In this document: positions 19,565 to 29,533 of the stretch, piece after piece
Layout: every line of letters begins with the position of its first letter
How positions within the stretch are numbered: the first letter of the stretch is position 1
Assembly: GCA_025964325.1 (NCBI GenBank)
Contig: JAOPZA010000081.1
Coordinates: 1-64,000 of the forward strand
Length of the DNA stretch: 64,000 bases
Direction: 5' to 3'
DNA from: Conexibacter sp.
GTDB taxonomy: Bacteria; Actinomycetota; Thermoleophilia; Solirubrobacterales; Solirubrobacteraceae
The notes under the pieces: model-generated
The model's database searches: none
The model's input: only the letters and a program-made list of their open reading frames with translations
Told to the model about the DNA's origin: nothing
Position numbers and translations under genes: made by a program

Positions 19565-19912
19565 TCACTTCAGCAGTCCTTGTATGCGGATGCGCCGGAG
19601 CGCCGTGCGACGGTTCCACAGCCGCGCGTCCGCGAGCTCGCGCAGCGCTCGCGACAGGTCGCCTGCGCGCCGCCGCTCGGCGGCGAGGTCGCGATCCAGC
19701 GTGCCGACGCGCTCTTGCAGATCTTCGATGCTGCTGCGCAGCGCGTCACGCTCCTGGCGCGCCTCTTCCGGCTGTCCGTCCCAATCCCACCGGGCCCCAG
19801 GGGCGTCGGGACTGCTGTCGAGCAGGCGATTGCGACGCACGGTGGGGCTGGCGTCGAGCGCCTCCTGCAGTTCGGCGCGGGTGACGCGCGCCTCGTTGCT
19901 GTGTGTTCCCAT
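19565..19912 (-). CDS. Small coiled-coil hypothetical protein
   Basis: Heptad-rich EEARQERDALRSSIEDLQERVGTLDRDLAAERRR. Confidence 0.6.
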   Translation of the reverse strand: MGTHSNEARVTRAELQEALDASPTVRRNRLLDSSPDAPGARWDWDGQPEEARQERDALRSSIEDLQERVGTLDRDLAAERRRAGDLSRALRELADARLWNRRTALRRIRIQGLLK

Positions 19913-19967
19913 CGGGCCAGCTTCGACCCAGATCGTTCGGGTCCTGCCGCGATGACGCCACGCCCCG

Positions 19968-21461
19968 CTACTCGGACCCCCGGCCCGCGTAGACCACGAG
20001 CGCGCGCGGGCGCAGCTCGATCGCGAACGACGGCGAGCCGCTGAACGTCTCGCCGTCGCGCGCCAGCCGCGGCATCGGGTCCTGCGGCGTCGCGACCGCC
20101 ACGGAGCTGCCGCGCCACGCGCGGTAGGGGCGGCAGCGCGCGAGCGTGCCGGTCAGGAGCGCGAGGACGAGCCGGGTGCGGGCGAACGGGTGGCCGCCGT
20201 CGACGAGCCGCAGGTCGAGCGTGCCGCTGTCGAGCCGCGGCCGGATCGCCGGCACGAGGCCCTCCGGCTCGTAGGCGCCGTTGCCGGCGAACAGCAGCCA
20301 GATGCGGTGGCGCTCCCCGTCGAGCTCGACCTCGAGCGGCGCGGCGCGGCGCAGCACGCGCGCGGTCGCGAGCAGGACCGCCGGCCATCTGCCGATCCGC
20401 CCCTCGAGCCGCTCGCGGGCGTCGACCAGCTCCGCGTAGGCGCCGACGCTGGCGGTGTTGACGAACGGCCGGCCGTCGATCGCGCCGACGTCGAGCCGCA
20501 CCGCGCGGCCGGCCTCGAGCGCGTCGGCGGCGGCGTCGAGGCTCGGCAGCCGCAGGTCGCGGGCGAGGTGGTTGAGCGTGCCCGCCGGCAGCACGAGCAG
20601 CGGCACCTCTTGGGCGATCGCGACCTCGGCGGCCGCGTTGGCCGTGCCGTCGCCGCCTGCGATCCCGAGCACGCGGGCGCCCGGGGCGGTCGCGGCCTCG
20701 TGCAGCAGCGCGGCGAGGTCGTCGTCCTCGCTCGCCGCGATCACGCGCGCCGCCGGCAGCCGCTCGCGCAGCCAGGCGCCGACGTCGCGGTCGCGGGCCG
20801 CGCCGGCACTCGGGTTGACGACGATCGCGAGGCCCTCGCCGCGCGGGCAGGCGGGCGCCGGAACCGGCTCGGCCGGCGAGGGCGTCGGCGTGTCGGGCAG
20901 CGGCCAGACGCGCCGGCCGGCGAGCGCGACGGCCGTGCCGGCAGCGGCGCCGACGAGCACGTCGCTCGGGTAGTGGGCGCCGATGTAGACGCGCGAGAGC
21001 GCGACGAGCCCCGCGAGCAGGCCGAGCGGCGCGGCCAGCAGCGGCTGCTCGAGCGCGGCGCCGGTCGCGAAGCCGAAAGCGGAGGCGGCGTGGCCGGAGG
21101 GCATCGAGGTCGAGAACGGCATCTGGCGGATCAGCCGCGCGAGCGGGACGCCGTCGAGCGGCGGGCGGGTGCGCCGCGTCGCGCGCTTGCCGATCACGTT
21201 CACGAGGGCCGAGGCCGCCAGCAGGCTGCCGGCGCCGCGCAACGCGGCCCGCCGGCCGCTGCGTCCGTCGAGCAGCGCGATCGACGTGGCCACGCCGGCC
21301 CACAGCAGACCGTGGTCGGCGGAGCGGCTGAGCGGCCGCAGCGCCGGCCCCAGGACCCCGAGCTCGCGGCGCGCGAGCGCGCGGTAGGCGCGCAGGTCGG
21401 CGCGCGCGAGGCGGGCGGCCAGCGGCGGGCGGCGGCGCGCGTGAAGACGGATGCGACCCAT
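19968..21461 (-). CDS. Bifunctional PAP2 phosphatase / diacylglycerol kinase-like fusion
   Basis: PSGHAASAFGF and SRVYIGAHYPSDVLVGA (PAP2) then VVNPSAG, GIAGGDGTANAAAEVA, PAGTLNHLARDL (DAGK). Confidence 0.92.
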   Translation of the reverse strand: MGRIRLHARRRPPLAARLARADLRAYRALARRELGVLGPALRPLSRSADHGLLWAGVATSIALLDGRSGRRAALRGAGSLLAASALVNVIGKRATRRTRPPLDGVPLARLIRQMPFSTSMPSGHAASAFGFATGAALEQPLLAAPLGLLAGLVALSRVYIGAHYPSDVLVGAAAGTAVALAGRRVWPLPDTPTPSPAEPVPAPACPRGEGLAIVVNPSAGAARDRDVGAWLRERLPAARVIAASEDDDLAALLHEAATAPGARVLGIAGGDGTANAAAEVAIAQEVPLLVLPAGTLNHLARDLRLPSLDAAADALEAGRAVRLDVGAIDGRPFVNTASVGAYAELVDARERLEGRIGRWPAVLLATARVLRRAAPLEVELDGERHRIWLLFAGNGAYEPEGLVPAIRPRLDSGTLDLRLVDGGHPFARTRLVLALLTGTLARCRPYRAWRGSSVAVATPQDPMPRLARDGETFSGSPSFAIELRPRALVVYAGRGSE

Positions 21462-21720
21462 CGCGGGCAGGCTAGCCGCCGGCGGCGGGTCGCGGCTGCC
21501 GGGCCGGCCTCCGCCCGCGGGTGGAGAGGCGCGCGCGGCCCTCGACGGAGCTTTGTTGAGCTGACGTTAAGCGGCGGTCCAGCGGCCATCGTGGAGAGGC
21601 CGGGGCGAATCGATCTTCGGGAACGCGTTAATTCGACGTTGGCGGTCGTTGGCCGCCGACCGTCGGCCGGATTCGAGCGATCTCGCCACGGTTCGCTCTG
21701 CGCCACGACGCGACGATTCC

Positions 21721-21750
21721 TTGACGTAAGCAGTTGGCCCCGCATATAAA
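21721..21750 (+). promoter_or_regulatory. Candidate sigma70-type promoter of the methyltransferase-cupin-mhp unit
   Basis: TTGACG-N18-TATAAA in a locally AT-richer leader region. Confidence 0.5.
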
Positions 21751-21933
21751 TGCTCGCAAGACGCGGCCCGGGGAGGCGGCGTCGGGGGAATGTCCAACGC
21801 ACCGCGAGGCGTTCGCGGCTGCGATCGAGGCGCGCTCGTCGCTGCGGCTGCGCTGAACTGGATGAGGGGCGATGTGTATTCAGCTGCATAATTCGGCGCG
21901 TCGTCGCACTGGGACGCGTCATGAGGTGCTGGG

Positions 21934-22971
21934 ATGACGCCGGACGCGCAGCCCCTGCTGATCGACCCGCCGAGCGGGACGGGCGGCGAGCGGCCGGTCT
22001 TCGAGCTGTTCGAGGGCTTCGCGCTCACGAGCGTGCTCGCCTCGCTCGAGCAGGCGGGACTGCTCGCCCGGCTGGAGGGCGGCAGCGTCCCCGCCGACGC
22101 GAGCGAGGGCGAGGACGGCCTGCCGCTCGCGACCCTCCGCTACCTCGCGCAGCGCGGCCTCGTCGACGAGCGCGACGGCGCCTTCTCGCTGTCGGCGCGC
22201 GGGCGCGAGATCTGCCGCGACAAGGGCTACCTCGTCTGGCTTGCCGGCGGCTACGGCGAGGTGCTCGAGAACCTCGGCGCCTTCTCGGCCGGCACCCACC
22301 GCTACGGCGAGGGCGGCGACGTGGTGCGCCGCGGGCGCTGGGTCGCCGAGGGCTCGGCGCTGATCGGACGTGGCGACGTGACGCCGCACGCGACCGAGCT
22401 GCTCGACGGGATCGCGTTCTCGCACGCGGTCGACCTCGGCTGCGGCAACGCGCGCTTCCTGATCGGCGCGGCCAAGCGCTACGGCGCCAGTGGACTCGGC
22501 GTCGACCTCAGCCCCGAGGCGTGCGCCGACGCCGAGCTGGCGATCGCGGCGGCCGGGCTCGAGCAGCAGGTGAGCGTGCGCCGCGGCGACGCCGCCCTGC
22601 TCGACGCGATCCCGACGCTCGACCGCGCGCAGCTGATCGTCGCCTTCTTCCTGCTGCACGAGATCTTCGAGCAGGGCCGCAGCGCGCTCGTCTCCTACCT
22701 GCGCCGGCTCGTGCAGCTGACGCCGGCGGGCGCGTTCATGCTCGTCGCCGAGGTGCAGCCCGCGAGCGGCGCGCCCGACGAGCACTGGCGCCCCGAGTTC
22801 ACGCTGCTCCACGCCGTCATGCGTCAGCAGCTGTTGACCGCCGAAGGCTGGAACGAGGCGTTCGCCGAGGCCGGCTGGCGCGCGCGCGCAGCACGCGACG
22901 TCGACTTGCCGGGCGCGGTCCTGCTGCTCTACGAGAACGTCGCGCACGGACGCGGCACGGGGGGTGTCTGA
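21934..22971 (+). CDS. SAM-dependent methyltransferase
   Basis: HAVDLGCGNARFLIGAAKRYGASGLGVDLSPEA. Confidence 0.85.
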   Translation: MTPDAQPLLIDPPSGTGGERPVFELFEGFALTSVLASLEQAGLLARLEGGSVPADASEGEDGLPLATLRYLAQRGLVDERDGAFSLSARGREICRDKGYLVWLAGGYGEVLENLGAFSAGTHRYGEGGDVVRRGRWVAEGSALIGRGDVTPHATELLDGIAFSHAVDLGCGNARFLIGAAKRYGASGLGVDLSPEACADAELAIAAAGLEQQVSVRRGDAALLDAIPTLDRAQLIVAFFLLHEIFEQGRSALVSYLRRLVQLTPAGAFMLVAEVQPASGAPDEHWRPEFTLLHAVMRQQLLTAEGWNEAFAEAGWRARAARDVDLPGAVLLLYENVAHGRGTGGV

Positions 22972-23392
22972 CATGCAGGTGGCCGAGCGATCCGGGCTCG
23001 TCATCACACAGGGGCTGCCGGTCTACGAGGAGATGGACGGCCATCACGAGCCGGCGCCGATCTACCTCAGCCCGGAGACGCTGCCCGGCGTCCCGTTCCG
23101 CATCGCCGTCGTCGACGCCGCGCAGCTGGTCGGCTCGCCGCACGCGGACCTCCACGTCCACCACGAGCACGACGAGATCTACCTCGTCGCGACGGCCGGC
23201 TGCCGCTTCACGGTCGAGACCGACGCCGACCGCGTCGAGCTCGCCTCGCCCGCCTCGATCCTGATCCCCGCCGGCACGCCGCACCGCCTCGTCGTGCACG
23301 CGGTCGAGACCGACACCTGCCCGTTCCTCGGGATTCTCGTGGAACCTCTCGGCCAGAGGCCGAGAGGTTCCACGGAGGACGGTGCGCTGTGA
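22964..23392 (+). CDS. Cupin-domain protein
   Basis: DLHVHHEHDEIYLV ... ASILIPAGTPHRLVVHAVE. Confidence 0.85.
   Translation: MSDMQVAERSGLVITQGLPVYEEMDGHHEPAPIYLSPETLPGVPFRIAVVDAAQLVGSPHADLHVHHEHDEIYLVATAGCRFTVETDADRVELASPASILIPAGTPHRLVVHAVETDTCPFLGILVEPLGQRPRGSTEDGAL
23338..23374 (+). other. Perfect 17-bp hairpin with 3-nt loop inside the 3' end of the cupin CDS
   Basis: CGTGGAACCTCTCGGCC-AGA-GGCCGAGAGGTTCCACG, no mismatch. Confidence 0.9.
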
Positions 23393-24369
23393 GCGCGGGG
23401 GCGACCCGTGGCGGAGGTGTCCGCGACCGCGGCAGCCGCTGGCGGCGGCGTCGCCGCTGGAGCGGCTCGACGTCGCACGGACGGCTGCGCGTCGGCATCG
23501 TCGGCACCGGCAACATCGGCACCGACCTGATGCTCAAGGTGGTGCGCTCGCCGCTGCTCGACTGCACGCTCTTCGTCGGGCGCAACCTCGACTCGGCCGG
23601 GATGCGCAGGGCGGCGTCGCTCGGCGTCCCCGTCTCCGATGGGCGGATCGACGCGATCGTGCAGGACCCGGGTCGGTTCGACCTCGTCTTCGACGCGACC
23701 TCGGCGCAGGACGCGACCCGCCACTGGGCGATCCTCTCGGAGCTGGGGCTGCCGGTGATCGACCTCACGCCGGCGAAGCTCGGCAAGCTCTGCATCCCGG
23801 CGCTCAACCTCGCCGAGTGCATAGGCGAGCCCAACCTCTGCATGGTGACCTGCGGCGGTCAGGCGGCCGTCCCGCTGGCGCACTGCATCGTGCGGACGCA
23901 GCCGCAGGTCGGGTACGTCGAGATCGTCTCGACCAGCGCGGCGCGCAGCGTCGGCCCGGCGACGCGGGTCAACATCGACGAGTACCTCGCGACGACCGAG
24001 GCGGCGGTCGGGCGCTTCTGCCACGTCGGGCGGGCGAAGTCGATCCTCGTCGTGAATCCGTCGAACCCGCCGATCAAGATGCAGAACACGGTCTTCGCGA
24101 AGGCCGAGGAGGTCGACATGCCGGCCCTGCGCGCCGCGGTCGACGAGATGGTCGCGCGGATCCAGGCGTACGTGCCCGGCTACCGGCTGGTCGTGCCGCC
24201 GATCCACGAGAACGGTCGCATCGCGATCACGGTGCAGGTGGCCGGCGCGGGCGACTACCTGCCGGAGTACGCCGGGAATCTGGACATCATCACCTGCGCC
24301 GCGGTCGCCGCGGCGGAGGAGAGCGCGCGGGCCTTCCGTCAGGAAGCGACCGTCGCGACACACGGCTGA
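23389..24369 (+). CDS. mhpF: Acetaldehyde dehydrogenase (acetylating)
   Basis: VGIVGTGNIGTDLMLK, LCMVTCGGQAAVPLAH (catalytic Cys), NPSNPPIKMQNTVF. Confidence 0.92.
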   Translation: MSAGATRGGGVRDRGSRWRRRRRWSGSTSHGRLRVGIVGTGNIGTDLMLKVVRSPLLDCTLFVGRNLDSAGMRRAASLGVPVSDGRIDAIVQDPGRFDLVFDATSAQDATRHWAILSELGLPVIDLTPAKLGKLCIPALNLAECIGEPNLCMVTCGGQAAVPLAHCIVRTQPQVGYVEIVSTSAARSVGPATRVNIDEYLATTEAAVGRFCHVGRAKSILVVNPSNPPIKMQNTVFAKAEEVDMPALRAAVDEMVARIQAYVPGYRLVVPPIHENGRIAITVQVAGAGDYLPEYAGNLDIITCAAVAAAEESARAFRQEATVATHG

Positions 24370-24390
24370 CCGAGGGGGACGACGGGGGAG

Positions 24391-25446
24391 ATGACACAGA
24401 TCCTGATCAGCGATCCGACGCTGCGGGACGGCAACCACGCCGTCGCGCACCAGCTCGACGGCGAGCAGATCCGCGCCTACGCAGCGGCGGCGAACGCCGC
24501 CGGCGTGCCGATCGTCGAGGTCGGGCACGGCAACGGGCTGGGCGCGTCCTCGCTGCAGGTCGGCGAGGCGCGGCTGAGCGACGCCGAGATGCTGCGGATC
24601 GCCCGCGAGGAGCTGACCGACGTCAAGCTCGGGGCGTTCGCGATCCCGGGCTTCGCGACGATGCGGCGCGACCTCGACATGGCGATCGCCGCCGGCAGCG
24701 ACGTCTTCCGCGTCGGCGCGCACTGCACCGAGGCCGACCTGACCGAGCGCCACATCGGCTACCTGCGCGACGCCGGCAGAGAGGTCTACGGCGTGCTGAT
24801 GATGAGTCACATGGCGCCGCCCGAACGGCTCTGCGAGGAGGCGCTGAAGATGGAGTCCTACGGCGCCCAGGGCGTGATCGTGATGGACTCGGCGGGCGCC
24901 TTCCTGACCGACGACCTGCGCGCGAAGATCGCCGCGCTCGTCGACGCGACCTCGATCGCGATCGGCTTCCACGGGCACAACAACCTCTGCCTCGCGGTCG
25001 CCAACTCGGTCGCCGCCGTGAACGAGGGCGCGACGATCCTCGACGGCACCGCGCGCGGCTTCGGCGCGGGCGCCGGCAACACCGAGCTCGAGGTGCTGAT
25101 CGCGGTCCTCGCCGAGCTCGGCCACGACACCGCGATAGACCTCTACAAGGTGCTCGACGCCGCCGACCTGGCGGAGCGCGAGCTCGTGCAGCAGCTGCCG
25201 CGCACCGACTCGGTCGGGATCGTCAGCGGCCTCGCGGGCGTCTTCTCCGGCTACTCCAAGCCGGTGCGGCGGATCGCGAAGGACTTCGGAGTTGACCCGC
25301 GCGACGTCTTCTTCGCGCTCGGGAGACGGGAGGTGATCGCCGGCCAGGAGGACGTGATCCTCGAGGTCGCGACCGCCCTGCGCGACGCGGTCGAGCGGAT
25401 TGGGCACAACGACACCGGGGGGACGTTCGATGGCCACGCAAACTGA
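24391..25446 (+). CDS. mhpE: 4-hydroxy-2-oxovalerate aldolase
   Basis: ISDPTLRDGNHAVAHQ, VEVGHGNGLGASS, GFHGHNNLCLAVANS. Confidence 0.93.
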   Translation: MTQILISDPTLRDGNHAVAHQLDGEQIRAYAAAANAAGVPIVEVGHGNGLGASSLQVGEARLSDAEMLRIAREELTDVKLGAFAIPGFATMRRDLDMAIAAGSDVFRVGAHCTEADLTERHIGYLRDAGREVYGVLMMSHMAPPERLCEEALKMESYGAQGVIVMDSAGAFLTDDLRAKIAALVDATSIAIGFHGHNNLCLAVANSVAAVNEGATILDGTARGFGAGAGNTELEVLIAVLAELGHDTAIDLYKVLDAADLAERELVQQLPRTDSVGIVSGLAGVFSGYSKPVRRIAKDFGVDPRDVFFALGRREVIAGQEDVILEVATALRDAVERIGHNDTGGTFDGHAN

Positions 25447-26263
25447 ACGGCGGCCGCACGCCGCGCTGCTCGAGGCGGCCGCGCTGACGCCGCACCACGA
25501 GGCGCTCGCGCGGCTGCTGTGGCACGCCGAGCTGCGGGGCGAGCCGGTCGAGCCGCTGAGCGCGACCTTCCCCGAGCTCGACGTCGCCGACGCGTACCGC
25601 GTCCAGGCGATCGGCCGCCGGCTGCGGACTGCCGGGGGCGAGGAGCTGCGCGGGTGGAAGGTCGGCCTCACGAGTCGCGCGATGCAGGAGATGATGGGCG
25701 TCGAGGAGCCCGACGGCGGCTACCTGTTCGAGTCGATGGTCGTCCAGAGCGGCGCGTCGATTCGCGCGTCGCGCTTCATCCAGCCGCGCGTCGAGGCGGA
25801 GATCGCGTTCCTGCTCAAGAGCGGGCTGGAGGGGCCCTGCACCACGCGCGAGGACGTGCTCGACGCGACGCTGGCGTTCGCGCCCGCGCTCGAGCTGATC
25901 GACAGCCGCATCTGCGGCTGGCGCATCGGGATCGTCGACACGGTCGCGGACAACGCCTCCTCGGGGATGGCCGCGATCGGCGAGTGGCACGACGCCGAGC
26001 GCTTGCGCGCGGAGCGGATCGAGGTCGACCTGACGGTCGGCGGCGAGCAGGTCCGCGGCCGCGGCGACGCCGTGCTCGGCCACCCGGCGGAGGCGGTCGC
26101 GTGGCTCGTGCGGACGCTCGCCGATCAGGGCGAGCGGCTCGAGCCGGGCGACATCGTGCTGCCGGGCTCGGTCGCGCGCGCCCTGCCGATCGCGGCCGGC
26201 CAGCGTGCGCACGCGCGCTTCGACGGCCTCGGGGAGGTCCGCGTCGGCCTCGTGCACGACTGA
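25430..26263 (+). CDS. mhpD: 2-oxopent-4-enoate (2-keto-4-pentenoate) hydratase
   Basis: AYRVQAIGRRL, GWKVGLTS, PRVEAEIAFLL, CGWRIGIVDTVADNASSG. Confidence 0.9.
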   Translation: MATQTERRPHAALLEAAALTPHHEALARLLWHAELRGEPVEPLSATFPELDVADAYRVQAIGRRLRTAGGEELRGWKVGLTSRAMQEMMGVEEPDGGYLFESMVVQSGASIRASRFIQPRVEAEIAFLLKSGLEGPCTTREDVLDATLAFAPALELIDSRICGWRIGIVDTVADNASSGMAAIGEWHDAERLRAERIEVDLTVGGEQVRGRGDAVLGHPAEAVAWLVRTLADQGERLEPGDIVLPGSVARALPIAAGQRAHARFDGLGEVRVGLVHD

Positions 26264-26299
26264 GGGCCGGCGGAACAGCGCCCGGAGAGGGGGAGGACC

Positions 26300-29200
26300 G
26301 TGATCGCGACCACGCGCGAGCCGCACCGACCGGTCGCGAAGCGACCCGACTTCCCGGCGCTCGAGGCGCGCGTGCTCGAGCGCTGGCGCAGCGGGCGCGT
26401 CTTCGAGCGCTCGCTCGCCGCGCGCGCCGGCGGCCCCATCTTCTCATTCTCCGAGGGACCGCCGACCGCGAACGGCGATCCGGGCGCGCATCACGTGCTG
26501 CTGCGCTCCTTCAAGGACTTCTTCATGCGCTACAAGACGATGCGCGGCTATCGCGTGCCACGCAAGGCCGGCTGGGACTGCCACGGCCTGCCCGTCGAGC
26601 TGAGCGTCGAGCAGCAGCTCGGGCTCGACTCGAAGCAGGAGATCGAGCGCTACGGCGTCGCCGCGTTCAACGCCCGCTGCCGCGAGTCGAACGAGCACTA
26701 CATCGCGCGCTGGGAGCAGCTGACGGAGCGGATCGGCTTCTGGATCGACCTCGAGCACGCCTTCCGCACGTCGGATCCGGAGTACGTCGAGTCGGTCTGG
26801 TGGTCGCTCCACGAGCTGTGGGACCGCGGCCTGCTCTACGAGGGCCACAAGGTCGTCCCCTACTGCCCGCGCTGCGGGACCGCGCTCTCCTCGCACGAGG
26901 TCGCGCAGGGCTACGCCGAGGTCGAGGACCTCGCGGTCACCGTGCGCCTGCCGGTGACCGAGCTGCGCGGGCCGCTGGCGCCGGGCGACGCGCTGCTGAT
27001 CTGGACGACGATGCCGTGGACGCTGTTCGCCAACGCGGCCGTCGCCGTCGATCCGGAGATCGCCTACGTGCGGGCGCGCGTCGGCGACGAGGTGCTGGTG
27101 GTCGCGGAGGAGCGCGTCGGGGACGTGCTCGGCGACGGCGCCGAGCTGCTCGACCGCTTCGCCGGCCGCGCGATCGTCGACGCGCGCTACGCGCCGCCGT
27201 TCGACGACCTGCCCGACCACGGGCCGCGCGGCCACTCCGTCCTCGCGGCCCCGCACGTGAGGGTCGAGAAGGGCACGGGCCTCGTCCACACGGCGATGGC
27301 GTTCGGCGAGGAGGACTACATCCTCTGCGAGCGCCACGGCATCACGCTGCAGAACCCGGTTCGCGCCGACGGCACCTACGACGAGCGGATCCGCGGCTAC
27401 GAGGGCGTCTTCGTCGGTGACGCCAACCCGCGCATCGTCGCGCGGCTGCGCGACGCCGGGAAGCTGTGGCAGGCCGCGCCGGTCACGCACAGCTACCCGC
27501 ACTGCTGGCGCTGCCACGAGCGGCTGCTCTACTACGCGAAGGAGAGCTGGTACGTCGCCACCCGCGAGGAGCGCCACGACATGCTCGCCCACAACGCGCG
27601 GATCGACTGGCGACCCGGCCACGTGCGCGACGGCCGCTTCGGCAACTGGCTGCAGGGCAACGTCGACTGGGCGCTCTCGCGCGACCGCTACTGGGGCACG
27701 CCGCTGCCGATCTGGCAGTGCGACGCGGAGGACTGCCGCACGCGCCACTGCGTCGGCTCGCTCGTCGAGCTGCGGGAGCTGGCGGGCGAGCTGCCGCCGG
27801 ACCTGCACCGGCCCTACATCGACGAGGTCGCGTGGCGCTGCGCGGTCGCCGGCTGCGGCGGCACGATGCGGCGCCTGAAGGCGACGATCGACACCTGGTA
27901 CGACTCGGCCTGCATGCCGTTCGCGCAGTTCCACTACCCGTTCGGGGGGCGGCGCGAGGTCGCCGAGCAGTTCCCCGCCGACTTCATATGCGAGGGGATC
28001 GACCAGACGCGCGGCTGGTTCTACACCTCGCTCGCCTGCTCGACGCTGCTGTTCGACGACATCCCGTTCAAGACCGCGATCTGCATCGGGCACGTGCAGG
28101 ACGAGCACGGCCACAAGATGTCCAAGAGCCGCGGCAACGCCGTCGACCCGTGGGCGATCCTCGAGCGCCATGGCGCCGACGCGTTCCGCTGGTACTACCT
28201 CGCCTCGCAGCAGCCGTGGGCCGGCTACCGCTTCTCGGAGGAGGCGGTCGCCGCCGCCGTGCGCGAGCTGCTGCTGCCGCTCTGGACGACGTACGGCTTC
28301 TACGTCCTCTACGCCAACATCGAGCGCTTCGACGGCGACGAGGGTCGCCCGCAGGGTCGGCCGGTGCCGCCGCTCGCGGCCCGGCCGCCGCTCGACCGCT
28401 GGGTGCTCTCGCGGCTGCAGGAGGTGGTCGCGACGATGCGCGAGCGGATCGACGCCTTCGACGCAACCGCCGCGACGCAGATCGCCGTCGCGTGGGTCGA
28501 GGAGCTGTCGAACTGGTACGTGCGGCTCTCGCGCCGGCGCTTCTGGAACGGCGACGTGGCCGCGCTCGCGACGCTGCGCGAGTGCCTGCTGACGACGGCG
28601 AAGCTGCTCGCGCCGGCGATCCCGTTCGCCGCCGAGGAGCTGTACGGCAACCTCGTCGGCGGTCTCAGCGGCGACTTCGGCGCCGAACCCGACTCGGTCC
28701 ATCTGTGCGACTACCCGGAGCCCGATCCGGCGAAGGTCGACGCGCAGCTCGACGCCGACATGGAGATCGTGCGCGAGGCGATCGAGCTGGGCCGCGACGC
28801 GCGCAACCGCTCGAAGGTGAAGGTCCGCCAGCCGCTCCCGCGCGCGATCGTCTGCAGCGCCGACCCCAGCTGCCGCACGGCGGTGCGGCGGCTGCGCGAC
28901 CTGGTCGCCGCCGAGCTGAACGTGAAGGCGGTCGAGCTGGTCGCCGACGCGACCGCGCTCGAGCGCACGGCGATGCTGCCGAGCCTCGGGCGCCTCGGCC
29001 CTCGCTGCGGGCCCGACATGCCGGCGGTCGCGGCGCTGATCCGCGCGCGCGACGGCGACGAGGTGCTGCGGGCGCTGGAGGAGCACGGCGTCGTGACGGT
29101 GACCGTCGGCGGCCAGACGCTGCTCGACGAGTCGCGCACCTACGCGCTGGCGGAGAACGACCTGCTGCGGCGGCGCGAGCCGCGCGAGGGCCTCGTCGTC

Positions 29201-29533
29201 TCGACGCGCGGGGTGCTGACGGTCGCCGTCGACACGACGATCGACGAGCCGCTGCGCGACGAGGGGCTCGCGCGCGAGATCGTCCGCGTCGTGCAGCAGG
29301 CCCGCCGCGACGCCGGTGTGGCGGTCACCGACCGGATCGAGCTGCGGCTCGGCGGCAGCGAGGACCTGCTGGCGGCGGCCCGCACGCACGAGGGCTACGT
29401 CGCGGAGGAGACGCTCGCCACCGCCGTGGTCTACGACGGCCTGCGCGGGCCGCAGGTGCAGGTCGACGGGCGCGCGCTCGCCGTCGAGGTCGTGCCGGCG
29501 CCGGCGGGCGCGGGCGCCGGCGCGGGCCGCTAG
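26300..29533 (+). CDS. ileS: Isoleucyl-tRNA synthetase (eukaryote-like/type 2 appearance)
   Basis: PPTANGDPGAHHVLLR (HIGH region), AGWDCHGLPVELSVEQQLG, WDRGLLYEGHKVVPYCPRCGT, HKMSKSRGNAVDP, KVKVRQPLPR. Confidence 0.93.
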   Translation: MIATTREPHRPVAKRPDFPALEARVLERWRSGRVFERSLAARAGGPIFSFSEGPPTANGDPGAHHVLLRSFKDFFMRYKTMRGYRVPRKAGWDCHGLPVELSVEQQLGLDSKQEIERYGVAAFNARCRESNEHYIARWEQLTERIGFWIDLEHAFRTSDPEYVESVWWSLHELWDRGLLYEGHKVVPYCPRCGTALSSHEVAQGYAEVEDLAVTVRLPVTELRGPLAPGDALLIWTTMPWTLFANAAVAVDPEIAYVRARVGDEVLVVAEERVGDVLGDGAELLDRFAGRAIVDARYAPPFDDLPDHGPRGHSVLAAPHVRVEKGTGLVHTAMAFGEEDYILCERHGITLQNPVRADGTYDERIRGYEGVFVGDANPRIVARLRDAGKLWQAAPVTHSYPHCWRCHERLLYYAKESWYVATREERHDMLAHNARIDWRPGHVRDGRFGNWLQGNVDWALSRDRYWGTPLPIWQCDAEDCRTRHCVGSLVELRELAGELPPDLHRPYIDEVAWRCAVAGCGGTMRRLKATIDTWYDSACMPFAQFHYPFGGRREVAEQFPADFICEGIDQTRGWFYTSLACSTLLFDDIPFKTAICIGHVQDEHGHKMSKSRGNAVDPWAILERHGADAFRWYYLASQQPWAGYRFSEEAVAAAVRELLLPLWTTYGFYVLYANIERFDGDEGRPQGRPVPPLAARPPLDRWVLSRLQEVVATMRERIDAFDATAATQIAVAWVEELSNWYVRLSRRRFWNGDVAALATLRECLLTTAKLLAPAIPFAAEELYGNLVGGLSGDFGAEPDSVHLCDYPEPDPAKVDAQLDADMEIVREAIELGRDARNRSKVKVRQPLPRAIVCSADPSCRTAVRRLRDLVAAELNVKAVELVADATALERTAMLPSLGRLGPRCGPDMPAVAALIRARDGDEVLRALEEHGVVTVTVGGQTLLDESRTYALAENDLLRRREPREGLVVSTRGVLTVAVDTTIDEPLRDEGLAREIVRVVQQARRDAGVAVTDRIELRLGGSEDLLAAARTHEGYVAEETLATAVVYDGLRGPQVQVDGRALAVEVVPAPAGAGAGAGR

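Noticed and set aside
26444-29389. 981-aa ORF antisense to ileS
   Set aside because: Mirror-frame artefact of high GC3 coding sequence (Val/Arg/Ala/Asp-rich, no motifs)
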